A stretch of 44,432 bases of DNA, from positions 1-44,432 of the forward strand of contig NZ_JACJQY010000047.1 in the NCBI RefSeq assembly GCF_014696925.1, read 5' to 3'. The notes below the pieces were generated by a model that did not search any database, was not told the origin of the DNA, and saw only the letters and a list, made by a program, of their open reading frames with translations. A program made the position numbers and the translations under genes. This stretch comes from Phormidium tenue FACHB-1050. Its GTDB lineage: Bacteria > Cyanobacteriota > Cyanobacteriia > Pseudanabaenales > Pseudanabaenaceae. This document shows, in pieces, positions 1-8,071 of this stretch (its first letter is position 1; each line of letters opens with the position of its first letter).

Positions 1-34
1 AAATAGGTTAATCTCTTTCATAGGGGTTTTATTT

Positions 35-1033
35 GTGATGTGGTTATCTTTTATAAAACCCCTTCCTGCCTACTTTTGCAACTTTTTGTCCTGTACTAAG
101 TTATATAATGCTAAACCTGATACTGAGATCTGTTTTCTAACAGGAGGTAAAATTGTTGAATTGTCAGACATTATGACTCTTGAGGAGGAAGTTGCAGCTA
201 AACTTGGGAATCATGAAACTACTGGGCAAACGGTATCAATAGCCTTTACTCTCGCCAACAAAAGAATAAAGGATTTTTCTACTTGGGCTGAGTTTGAAAG
301 AGTAAAATGGAATACAGTAAATGAAAAGGTTGATGCCATTAGCATGAATTGGAATATCCTTATTCAATTGCCACAGCATAAATCTCCTCAAACCCATTCA
401 ATGAAACTAAGAATTGGGAATGCAATACCACCTAAAGATATATTTCAAATGATGCTTACTAGTGATGATATCTCAGAGGTTAAAGAAGCTATTTCTGCGG
501 GTGTTTGTAAAGTTGATTTTATTAATACTATAGTTGCAAATGAATTACTTTTTATTGTAGAAAAATGGTATAAAGGCTTAAAAAAAGTTCCAGAGCCTGA
601 ACTTATCCAGAACCTTCTAAAGAAGTACGGAAAATCAACAACTGGATTCATTCGATATTTTTTCCCCCTTCTAATACTAATTATCATTTTTAGTTATACT
701 GACTATCTATACCCTATTATTGGCATTGAGAAAGACCTCTCACTTGACAGTTTACAAACAAGTCTAATATTTTTATTGGGTTTCTTTATGGTTGGATCTT
801 TTGTCGGTAGTCTTATTGAAAAGTCAATTGACAAGCAAATTGACAAACTAGAAGAATATCCAAATTTCCAAATCACAAAAGGAGATGAAAATGCTAAAGA
901 TGACTTTGAACGAAAGAACAAAAAGTTAACTAAGAAAATTTCTAACAAAGTACTCGCGATATTATTTGCTGCCCCGTTTAATTATTTTATAAAGTTTTTA
1001 CTAGATCACTTTCTAAAATCAATTATAAATTAG
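35..1033 (+). CDS. Hypothetical membrane-anchored protein
   Basis: I do not recognise a family. The first ~200 residues are soluble and mixed-charge. Hydrophobic segments at about residues 205-230 and 243-263 are followed by a lysine-rich stretch and a third, weaker amphipathic or hydrophobic segment near 305-327, so it is probably a small inner-membrane protein with an N-terminal cytoplasmic domain. The start is uncertain. The longest frame begins with GTG at 35 (ATG at 38), but an AGGAGG at 142-147 precedes an in-frame TTG at 161 and ATG at 173, and the product would then start MTLEEEV. The gene is AT-rich compared with the housekeeping genes further right, which fits an accessory gene. It stands alone on its strand, and the next gene is convergent. 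Confidence 0.6.
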   Translation: MMWLSFIKPLPAYFCNFLSCTKLYNAKPDTEICFLTGGKIVELSDIMTLEEEVAAKLGNHETTGQTVSIAFTLANKRIKDFSTWAEFERVKWNTVNEKVDAISMNWNILIQLPQHKSPQTHSMKLRIGNAIPPKDIFQMMLTSDDISEVKEAISAGVCKVDFINTIVANELLFIVEKWYKGLKKVPEPELIQNLLKKYGKSTTGFIRYFFPLLILIIIFSYTDYLYPIIGIEKDLSLDSLQTSLIFLLGFFMVGSFVGSLIEKSIDKQIDKLEEYPNFQITKGDENAKDDFERKNKKLTKKISNKVLAILFAAPFNYFIKFLLDHFLKSIIN

Positions 1034-1322
1034 ACTAATCATCTATCTAGGGAGATTCATTATTAATATAATTCTTGGGTTTCTATTTGTAATTTAATAT
1101 ATTTTCTTATTTGTAATTTAAAAAGCATATTAACTAGATTTTATTCTATATAGCTACAGAAAAAAATATTAAGTGTCATCTCCCTTACTTTATCTACAAA
1201 ATTAACCATGCTCTCCTAGCACGATGAAAAGACAGGCTTTGAAATGTTTTTAAATTCCTGAGAGAGTTTCAAGTACGTGATCAAGTTAAAGAAGCAGTAA
1301 CGGATTAAAAAATAAGCAAATT
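1034..1322. other. AT-rich intergenic stretch
   Basis: About 290 bases between two convergent genes. It is AT-rich, with no convincing reading frame, hairpin or RNA gene that I can see. Confidence 0.5.
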
Positions 1323-1733
1323 CTAAATCGTAAAATCATCAAAATCTTTCGGCAAAACTACTGGAATCTCCCCACTGATAAACCCCGATACATCACGAGT
1401 TACAATTACATCCACACTATGCACAACTCCACAAGCATATTGCACCGCATCCTCAAAATCTCGAAAATTAAGTTTGATAGCCTGTTCTAAAACATCTCGA
1501 TCTACAGGGCAAATATTTAGATCAGCTAAGACTTGTGCGATCGCATTTTGAGCGGCTTCCATTCCTGCCGCTCTACGGACAATATAATAGATGTTGGTGA
1601 TTGTCGTCGCAGCAATGAATCCCTCAATTTCCCCAGCATCAATTCGCGCAAACAATCTCGCCGCATCTTTTACAAACGGCTCACGTTCTTGCAAGAAATC
1701 AAGAACAACATTAGTGTCAATCAGAACTCTCAT
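1323..1733 (-). CDS. PIN-domain toxin (VapC-like ribonuclease)
   Basis: A 136-residue PIN-fold protein, the usual size of a VapC-type toxin. It begins MRVLIDTNVVLD, giving the first catalytic Asp (D6). An acidic cluster follows in RDFEDAVQYA near residue 93, and VIVTRD near residue 112 supplies the last acidic position. Family members are Mg-dependent ribonucleases that cleave tRNA or other RNA when freed from their antitoxin. The ATG overlaps the stop codon of the upstream gene by one base (TAATG), which indicates translational coupling to a cognate antitoxin. The RNA target cannot be read from sequence. Confidence 0.85.
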   Translation of the reverse strand: MRVLIDTNVVLDFLQEREPFVKDAARLFARIDAGEIEGFIAATTITNIYYIVRRAAGMEAAQNAIAQVLADLNICPVDRDVLEQAIKLNFRDFEDAVQYACGVVHSVDVIVTRDVSGFISGEIPVVLPKDFDDFTI

Positions 1734-1954
1734 TACTGGTATTTTTCAGTGAGATAGTTAGTATATTCTTCCTTAGCATCAAGTTCATCCATTCCAGTCG
1801 AACTTTTAGCTATACCTCTAAGGCTCGATAGATTACCACGTTTTACACTTGGTTGAGACTCCCGTTTTAGAGACTCTAGGAGAGTTTGTACCAACTGCCA
1901 GCGATCGCTAATCGGCAATTGCAACGCTTGTTTTTGTAGTTCTTGAGATGTCAT
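1733..1954 (-). CDS. Antitoxin partner of the PIN toxin
   Basis: A 73-residue protein starting MTSQELQKQALQLP. I use the ATG at 1952-1954 rather than the longer frame from 2011, because the extra 19 residues look like translated leader. The opening helix (sQELqkqALqLpisDRwqLvqtLLeSL) is the common N-terminus of cyanobacterial antitoxins found upstream of PIN toxins. The C-terminal half is charged and probably unfolded until it binds the toxin. It is the first gene of a two-gene operon with the VapC-like toxin and would be expected to repress that promoter. Function is inferred from position and the N-terminal pattern. Confidence 0.75.
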   Translation of the reverse strand: MTSQELQKQALQLPISDRWQLVQTLLESLKRESQPSVKRGNLSSLRGIAKSSTGMDELDAKEEYTNYLTEKYQ

Positions 1955-2130
1955 AACAAAGAATTTAAAGCTTACTTTGTATAAATTGTAATCTAGTTTA
2001 AAAATACGCAAACACAGAAAGCAAAAGTATACTTGTTGTAAGTTATTGGAATAAATCTAAGCCAATGACTGAATCTAATGCTACTAGTACAACAATGCAA
2101 CAAATAGCCCATGCATCAAAATAAAATATT

Positions 2131-2442
2131 ATGTTAGCCCTAAGTTATCCACATATCGAAAAAAGCGACAACCAACCCGCTAGACTGCAACGTCTACCGC
2201 GCATTCGAGTAGCGCAAATCGTCATGGATTACCTCGCCTATGGTTGGTCAGTCGAAGAAATATGCCGTCAACACCTTTACCTAACACCCGCAGAAGCCCA
2301 TGCAGCAATGGGTTATTACTTCGATCATCAAAAAGAAATTGACCAAGAAATCAAAGAAGAATGGGAGCAAGTCCAAGGAAGTACTAGCCAATCTATGCGA
2401 TCGCCTTTTTACGTCAGGATGAAAGCGCAAGGAGTTCTCTAA
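2131..2442 (+). CDS. DUF433-type antitoxin
   Basis: A 103-residue protein with the DUF433 pattern: a short N-terminus, then IRVAQIVMDYLAYGWSVEEICRQH, a helix-turn-helix-like segment, and YLTPAEAHAAMGYYFDHQKEID. DUF433 proteins normally sit directly before a DUF5615 PIN-like toxin, as here, where the next ATG follows the stop by one base. The pair is a presumed type II toxin-antitoxin module in which this protein binds DNA and neutralises the toxin. The assignment rests on the motif and the gene order. Confidence 0.82.
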   Translation: MLALSYPHIEKSDNQPARLQRLPRIRVAQIVMDYLAYGWSVEEICRQHLYLTPAEAHAAMGYYFDHQKEIDQEIKEEWEQVQGSTSQSMRSPFYVRMKAQGVL

Positions 2443-2443
2443 A

Positions 2444-2794
2444 ATGGCGATCGCTTTGTACATGGATGTTCATGTCCCTCAAGCAATTACACAACAACTG
2501 CGTCGTAAAGGCATAGACGTATTAACAGCCTTTGAGGATGAAACTACAGAATTGCCTGATGATCAACTTTTAGAACGAACAACAGAACTCAAACGAGTTC
2601 TCTTTACCCAAGACATTCGCTTTCGAGTTCTAGCTGAGACTTGGCAAGTAGAAGGCAAACAATTTGCAGGATTAATCTTTGGACATCAACTCGGTGGCAC
2701 AATTGGGCAATTCGTCAAAGATCTAGAACTGATCGCTCAAGCTTCGGAGCCTAACGAATGGATGAATACAGTTGAATATATTCCTTTTAAGTGA
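2444..2794 (+). CDS. DUF5615 PIN-like toxin
   Basis: A 116-residue protein beginning MAIALYMDVHVPQAITQQLRRKGIDVLTAFED. The early Asp (MDVHVP) and the following LRRKGIDV are typical of the DUF5615 PIN-like family. TQDIRFRVLAE near residue 68 supplies the second acidic position. It lies immediately behind the DUF433 gene and is probably co-translated with it. It is likely a ribonuclease toxin by family, although few members have been tested. It is the second toxin-antitoxin pair within 1.5 kb and is unrelated in sequence to the first. Confidence 0.82.
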   Translation: MAIALYMDVHVPQAITQQLRRKGIDVLTAFEDETTELPDDQLLERTTELKRVLFTQDIRFRVLAETWQVEGKQFAGLIFGHQLGGTIGQFVKDLELIAQASEPNEWMNTVEYIPFK

Positions 2795-3071
2795 AATTGC
2801 ATGGACAATCTTAACGTAGCGCAGATATCCAAATTAGTTGTAATTTTTGAAGAAGCGATCGCAATTTTTGGTAAAGAGTTTAGAGCGATCACCATTTCAT
2901 CTAAAAGGTTCTCTACGCGATCGCAATACCTCTAAAAAATATATCTCAACCGCATATTTTATGTGTATAAAAAATAAAAGAAAATGTATATCAGTCTTTA
3001 GTTTAGATTACACCCCGCAATTTAGGGAATAATATGCAGTAATTTAAATATGTGCGTTTACTAAAAGAGAT

Positions 3072-5330
3072 ATGACCCCAACCATCCCCACCGAGCAAAT
3101 CGATCGCATTGTGTGGAATCAACACCACGACCCCTTTACAGTCCTTGGTCCCCATGAAATTGAGCAAGATGGTAAGTCGGTATGGGTGGTTAGAGCGTAT
3201 CTACCCGATGCAGAGGCAGTCTATGTAGTTACGCCCGATCAGCACAAAGAATATCCAATGCAATCAGTGCATCATCCCCACTTTTTTGAATGTGTGATTA
3301 GCGATGCGCCCCACCTGTTTAATTACCAGTTTAGAGTCAAGGCTGGAGACAGCGATCGCCTAATTCACGATCCCTACTATTTTAAATCACCATTGCTGAC
3401 TGAGTTTGACGCTTACCTATTTGGTGAAGGTACACATTATCAAATTTACGAAAAAATGGGCGCACACCCCACCACCATTGACGGTGTAAGTGGCGTTTAT
3501 TTTGCAGTCTGGGCTCCTAATGCCCGTAACGTCTCGATTATCGGCGATTTTAATAGCTGGGATGGACGCAAGCACCAAATGCGTAAAGGCAATACAGGCA
3601 TTTGGGATCTATTTATTCCTGAATTAGTCGTTGGTACTGTTTACAAATACGAAATTAAGAGTCCTGAAGGTCATATTTACGAAAAATCCGATCCCTATGG
3701 ATACTTCCAAGAGGTTCGCCCCAAGACAGCCTCAATAGTCACCGATCTCAGTACCTACGAATGGAATGATCAGGCATGGTTAGAAAAACGTCGCACTGAA
3801 GATCCTCTCAAAAAGCCGATTTCTGTCTACGAAATGCACCTTGGCTCATGGATGCACGCCTCCGCAGCCAATCCTCCAGCCAGTGGCTATCCTGCGGTAT
3901 CAGCCGCCGACCTCAAACCAGGGGCAAGATTTCTCACCTATCGTGAGCTTGCCGAAGACCTGATCCCCTACGTCAAGGAGATGGGCTATACCCACATTGA
4001 AATGATGCCTGTAGCAGAGCATCCCTTCGATGGCTCATGGGGTTATCAAGTGACGGGCTACTATGCCGCCACGTCGCGCTATGGCACACCCCAAGATTTG
4101 ATGTACTTCATCGATAAGTGTCACCAAAATGACATTGGCATCATTGTCGATTGGGTTCCCGCCCACTTCCCTAAGGATGGACATGGTTTATCTTTCTTTG
4201 ATGGTACATTCCTCTATGAACCCGCCGATGTCCGCATTGGTGAGCATAAGGAATGGGGAACCAAGATCTTTAACTACAAGCGTAGTGAAGTTAAGAATTT
4301 CTTGATCGCCAATGTGCTGTTTTGGTTTGATAAATATCACATTGATGGCATTCGCGTTGATGCCGTCGCCTCAATGATCTATCGCGATTACAACCGTGAA
4401 CCAGGGACATGGCTAGCTAATGAGTATGGCGGTCGTGAAAGCTTAGAAGCGATCGAGTTATTCCGTCACCTACACAGCATTCTATTCACCTACTATCCAG
4501 GGGCATTATCGATCGCCGAAGAATCAACTTCATGGCCGATGGTGACATGGCCCGCTTATTCAGGAGGCTTAGGCTTTAACCTGAAATGGAACATGGGTTG
4601 GATGCACGATATGCTTGATTACTTCAAGCTTGACCCATACTTCCGTGGGCATAACAACAATTATCTTACCTTTAGCATTTGGTATGCCTTCAGTGAAAAC
4701 TTCATGTTGGCGCTATCCCATGATGAAGTAGTACATGGTAAGAGTCCGATGATCGGCAAGATGCCGGGGGATGAGTGGCAGAAGTTTGCTAACTTGCGCT
4801 GTCTCTATGGCTATATGTTTACTCACCCAGGTAAGAAGACCATGTTTATGGGCATGGAAATTGGACAATGGGCTGAGTGGAACGTTTGGGGCGATTTGGA
4901 ATGGCATTTGCTGCAATATCCTAGCCACAAGACTCTGCAAAAATATGTTGGCGATCTGAATAAACTTTTGCGATCGCTACCTGAGCTTTACACTCAAGAC
5001 TTTACTCAAGATGGATTTGAATGGATTGAGTGTAACGACACCCAGAACTCCGTCATCTCTTTCTTGCGAAAAGCTGATGATGGTGAATTTGTGTTGGTGG
5101 TCTGCAACTTTACACCTGTTGTTCATCATAACTATCGTGTTGGTGTACCTGAGAAGGGCTTCTATAAGGAAGTGCTTAACAGTGATGCGCCGATCTACGG
5201 CGGTAGTGGTATTGGCAATCTGGGCGGTAAGTATGCTGATGACTATGGAACTCACGGCAAGCCTTACTCAATTGACGTAACTGCACCACCATTAAGTGTA
5301 GTAGTGCTGAAATACATCGGCGAAGTGTAA
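3072..5330 (+). CDS. glgB: 1,4-alpha-glucan branching enzyme
   Basis: A 752-residue GH13 branching enzyme that forms the alpha-1,6 branches of glycogen. Order: an N-terminal beta domain (about 20-105), a CBM48 module (about 125-215, with VYFAVWAPNARNVSIIGDFN), the catalytic barrel (about 260-600) and a C-terminal all-beta domain. The catalytic nucleophile is D430 in GIRVDAV, the acid/base is in the E483-E484 pair of IAEEST, and the transition-state Asp is D551 in SHDEVVHGK. The length matches the long bacterial GlgB class. A weak purine-rich AGAGA precedes the ATG. It is transcribed alone and ends at a strong hairpin terminator. Confidence 0.97.
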   Translation: MTPTIPTEQIDRIVWNQHHDPFTVLGPHEIEQDGKSVWVVRAYLPDAEAVYVVTPDQHKEYPMQSVHHPHFFECVISDAPHLFNYQFRVKAGDSDRLIHDPYYFKSPLLTEFDAYLFGEGTHYQIYEKMGAHPTTIDGVSGVYFAVWAPNARNVSIIGDFNSWDGRKHQMRKGNTGIWDLFIPELVVGTVYKYEIKSPEGHIYEKSDPYGYFQEVRPKTASIVTDLSTYEWNDQAWLEKRRTEDPLKKPISVYEMHLGSWMHASAANPPASGYPAVSAADLKPGARFLTYRELAEDLIPYVKEMGYTHIEMMPVAEHPFDGSWGYQVTGYYAATSRYGTPQDLMYFIDKCHQNDIGIIVDWVPAHFPKDGHGLSFFDGTFLYEPADVRIGEHKEWGTKIFNYKRSEVKNFLIANVLFWFDKYHIDGIRVDAVASMIYRDYNREPGTWLANEYGGRESLEAIELFRHLHSILFTYYPGALSIAEESTSWPMVTWPAYSGGLGFNLKWNMGWMHDMLDYFKLDPYFRGHNNNYLTFSIWYAFSENFMLALSHDEVVHGKSPMIGKMPGDEWQKFANLRCLYGYMFTHPGKKTMFMGMEIGQWAEWNVWGDLEWHLLQYPSHKTLQKYVGDLNKLLRSLPELYTQDFTQDGFEWIECNDTQNSVISFLRKADDGEFVLVVCNFTPVVHHNYRVGVPEKGFYKEVLNSDAPIYGGSGIGNLGGKYADDYGTHGKPYSIDVTAPPLSVVVLKYIGEV

Positions 5331-5361
5331 AAAAAGGGGGCGCAATGCGCCCCTTTTTTTA
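5328..5361. terminator. Bidirectional rho-independent terminator
   Basis: An A-rich run, a GGGGCGC/GCGCCCC stem with an AAT loop, then a run of seven T. It lies between the convergent glgB and EamA genes, and the A and T tracts make it usable in both directions. It overlaps the last codons of the minus-strand gene. Confidence 0.9.
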
Positions 5362-6405
5362 TACTCCTCGAAAACCACCCATCATTTCCTCTGCTTCAGG
5401 AAGATTTGGCTTCTTTAATTTTTGACTAATCTTTGTTTGGTAGCGATTGCCAATAAAACTGAAGATAAACCCGATTAACAAAAGGCTACCTCCTAAATAT
5501 TGGGCTTGAGTAGGAACTTCAGCCAAAATCAGATACGCCATAATAATCGCGATGATTGGATTGAATAAACTGGCTAAATTTAGTTCTGTGGAAGTAGCAT
5601 TTTTTAGCCCTGCTAACCAACATATTTGCCCAACCACCACAATCACAGCAGCATAGATGAGCATCCATTGCCAGAGCAAAGGAGACAGCACATCGGTAAA
5701 ATGCACTGCTCCATAAAGCACATTCGCTATTATAAAAAAAATCACAGTTCCCAACGCATTACGATAAAGGGTCATAATCCCCAAGGGAATCGCCCGTAAT
5801 TGCAATTTACTAACAATCGTGGAAATGGAAACTATCACCGCCGCGATCGCTACTAAAATTTCGCCAGTACCAATCGCAAATCCTCCCATCATCATCATTT
5901 TGCTACTGGATGTTGTTAAAAGGGCTGTGATGACGACACCCGCAAAGGATAAGAAAGAACCTGCGATCGTCCAAATGTTAACTGATGCACCTAATAAACA
6001 AACATTTAATATCAATGTCAGGATTGGCTCAATCCGCCCAATTAAGACGATATTAGTCACATTTGTTTGCTCAAGTGCTGTAAAAATTAAGGCTGGGGCA
6101 ATCGCGCCAGACAGGATGCCCATGATGGTGAGGCTAATCCAATTTTTAAGAGATATTGCCTTGAGGTTCTTAATTTTCCAGTCTTGATGAAAGATACAAG
6201 CCATCAATCCAAAGGCGCAAATATTACCCACAAACAGAACGTTACAGAGTGAGATGGGATTTCTACCATCGATCAAGTTCTGTTTCCCAATGGCTACGAT
6301 TTTGCGAGTAATCGAGTTAGAAGATGCAAAAATCAAGACAGCAATAGCAAGGTAAATTGAGCTAGGAGTGCGTTCTAAGAATTTCTGAATATTGTTGATT
6401 TTCAC
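5359..6405 (-). CDS. EamA/DMT-family transporter
   Basis: A 348-residue protein made almost wholly of hydrophobic helices, about ten, arranged as two EamA repeats (roughly residues 15-165 and 180-325). The second half carries the usual NLASLFNPIIAIIMAYLILAEVPTQAQYLGGSLLLIG signature near its end. Members are drug/metabolite exporters of the inner membrane; the substrate cannot be told from sequence. The tail (about 325-348) is charged and cytoplasmic. It is a single gene convergent with glgB, sharing its terminator. Confidence 0.9.
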   Translation of the reverse strand: MKINNIQKFLERTPSSIYLAIAVLIFASSNSITRKIVAIGKQNLIDGRNPISLCNVLFVGNICAFGLMACIFHQDWKIKNLKAISLKNWISLTIMGILSGAIAPALIFTALEQTNVTNIVLIGRIEPILTLILNVCLLGASVNIWTIAGSFLSFAGVVITALLTTSSSKMMMMGGFAIGTGEILVAIAAVIVSISTIVSKLQLRAIPLGIMTLYRNALGTVIFFIIANVLYGAVHFTDVLSPLLWQWMLIYAAVIVVVGQICWLAGLKNATSTELNLASLFNPIIAIIMAYLILAEVPTQAQYLGGSLLLIGFIFSFIGNRYQTKISQKLKKPNLPEAEEMMGGFRGV

Positions 6406-6455
6406 TATGGCAATTTACATAAGGGAATTTAAAGCAAATCGCTGCAAAAGAGGAT

Positions 6456-6505
6456 TTGGAGACCAAATCCCTACATTTTTGTAGAGGTAGGGACTTGGTC
6501 TCCAA
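6456..6505. repeat. Imperfect inverted repeat
   Basis: Arms TTGGAGACCAAATCCCTACA and, reversed, TTGGAGACCAAGTCCCTACC around a short T-rich centre. It is upstream of the EamA gene and could form a long hairpin. It has no GC core like the other palindromes here. Confidence 0.75.
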
Positions 6506-6546
6506 GCCCCTAATCTCTGATTCTATAGCTGTCGTCATTCTTAAAT

Positions 6547-6631
6547 CCAAATAGTGTGAGGCGGCGCTTCGCGCCGCCTCACACTATTTGGGTTTTGATT
6601 TGTCCTGATACAGGTAGCTATAGCTATAAGC
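6547..6631 (+). repeat. Hairpin repeat with one-sided tail, copy 1
   Basis: A perfect 21-bp stem around TTC (6547-6591) with core GGCGGCGC-TTC-GCGCCGCC, followed by a tail containing TTTGTCCTGATACAGGTAGC. The same stem and tail occur in the opposite orientation at 21551-21636, with loop AAA there and one base different in the tail. No protein is encoded, so this is a dispersed non-autonomous repeat. Confidence 0.9.
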
Positions 6632-6643
6632 AACATAAGCTGA

Positions 6644-7402
6644 TCATAAATTGCTGTAAATAGGCTCTACATTAGTTGGAGTGTAAAAAGCTGTAGATTT
6701 TGGACAGGTTCTCGTTTTGGAATCGCAAGGACGCAGATATTCTTTTTGCCAACTATAAGGTATCGATAATAAATCTCTAGCACCAGTCATTCCCTGTCCA
6801 ACAAATAGAAGTAAAGCAAAACAGTTAAGAATAATGTGGATATTCCGCCAGCGATTTTGTTTGTCCTTGTAAATATCTTGAGTAATAGCGACCGAAATAA
6901 TCATCAATATCGCGGCAGCAATACCATAGTAATAATGAGAAAAGAACCATTCATTATCCCGACGAAATACTTCTGGCTGCGCCCCTAACACAATCAATCC
7001 AATTGATGTTAAAGCTGCAAAAATATTTCGCCCTATTTTGACCTTAGCCTTAAACAGAAACGTAAATGAAGCGATCGTGGCTATGAAAATAGCGACTACA
7101 AAAGACGCACGCAAAGAATCCTTAGAGAAGACATTATTTTTGAGAAATCTGGAAAAAATTGGATAAGCCATACCCAATAAAGTAACTCCTACAACTGAGA
7201 TGCTCAACCAGTTACCGATCGCTACATGTTCAGATCCCACAACTGGAGGAATCTTGCTTTTTTCGCCATCGATCACTTGCAGGCGGCGCTGTCGAACTAG
7301 CCAAGCGCGATTTGTGACAATGCCGATTAAGGGAAACACCACAATAACCGCGATCGCAGGATGTACTAAAGCAAAAAAATCTTCCAGTTCCATAGTCTTC
7401 AT
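6644..7402 (-). CDS. DUF4079-like integral membrane protein
   Basis: A 252-residue protein with about six or seven hydrophobic helices. The pattern HPAIAVIVVFPLIG near the N-terminus, PPVVGSEHVAIGNWL around residue 55, HYYYG around 156 and VGQGMTGARDLL around 205 fits the cyanobacterial DUF4079 family, which resembles cytochrome b561-like membrane folds. The conserved His residues could bind haem, but that is inference. MELEDFF at 7393 is an equally good start. Its role is unknown. It lies downstream of a small coiled-coil gene on the same strand but is separated from it by a terminator-like hairpin. Confidence 0.7.
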   Translation of the reverse strand: MKTMELEDFFALVHPAIAVIVVFPLIGIVTNRAWLVRQRRLQVIDGEKSKIPPVVGSEHVAIGNWLSISVVGVTLLGMAYPIFSRFLKNNVFSKDSLRASFVVAIFIATIASFTFLFKAKVKIGRNIFAALTSIGLIVLGAQPEVFRRDNEWFFSHYYYGIAAAILMIISVAITQDIYKDKQNRWRNIHIILNCFALLLFVGQGMTGARDLLSIPYSWQKEYLRPCDSKTRTCPKSTAFYTPTNVEPIYSNL

Positions 7403-7469
7403 CCACGAATTAATATAGCAATTTTCACATTAATTCTCTGATTTGTAAAAGGAACATTTTCTGAAAACT

Positions 7470-7508
7470 AAAAAAGAGATGGCGTGTTCTGCACGTCATC
7501 TCTTTTTT
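7470..7508 (-). terminator. Rho-independent terminator
   Basis: AAAAAAGAGATG pairs with CATCTCTTTTTT around an inner CGTG/CACG stem. It follows the stop of the minus-strand 93-aa gene and gives an A/T-flanked hairpin readable in both directions. Confidence 0.8.
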
Positions 7509-7529
7509 GATAAACACAAGTACCACAGT

Positions 7530-7811
7530 TTAAGAAGCCCTAGCAACTAGGCGATCGCGTGAATTTTCATGATTTCCTGCATCAGGATAATCATGCTTCC
7601 ATGTGCGTGCATGTAAAAATGTAGGTAGTTGGATTTTGCTGTTGGGAATTATATCTATAGTTTGAGATTGATGCTGATACTCTAAAGATTTTGCTACTTC
7701 TTGAGAATCATTTTCTATTTCATTTAAAACCTGTAAAGCTAGATGGAGATGTGCTTCCAGATACTTAATTCGATTTTGCAAGGATTCGATGGTCGCTTCT
7801 TGTGTATTCAT
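7530..7811 (-). CDS. Small coiled-coil protein of unknown function
   Basis: A 93-residue protein. The first ~45 residues (ATIESLQNRIKYLEAHLHLA and on) form a clear heptad coiled coil; the rest is polar with scattered aromatic residues. No domain is recognised. A terminator hairpin directly follows the stop, and HIP1 sites do not break the frame, so I accept it as real. A cyanobacterial orphan is the best description. Confidence 0.6.
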   Translation of the reverse strand: MNTQEATIESLQNRIKYLEAHLHLALQVLNEIENDSQEVAKSLEYQHQSQTIDIIPNSKIQLPTFLHARTWKHDYPDAGNHENSRDRLVARAS

Positions 7812-8071
7812 AACATGATCTCCACCAGTTAGCTGATACTGATTTTTTATCCAAATCTTTGCAGTAAAGTCTAGTACTTATATCCACACATCATCATCCT
7901 ACCAAAGCATGATACTCATAAAACCCATATTAATGAGAATCAATGAAAAGCATTAACTCTCATTAATATAGCAGTCCTAAATCATGTGTAGATTTGTGGG
8001 TTTAACGAAGTACTTTATGCTCTGATTTGGGAATGCTATATCTATTGCATTTTATCTAAATTAATGGATGT

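Noticed and set aside
2065-2123. 19-aa frame MTESNATSTTMQQ before the DUF433 gene
   Set aside because: Too short and without support; it could be the tail of a lost gene, but nothing proves it.
2847-3032. 61-aa open frame between the toxin gene and glgB
   Set aside because: It runs through three HIP1 or HIP1-like sites, has no start signal and no recognisable composition; the 277-base gap looks non-coding.
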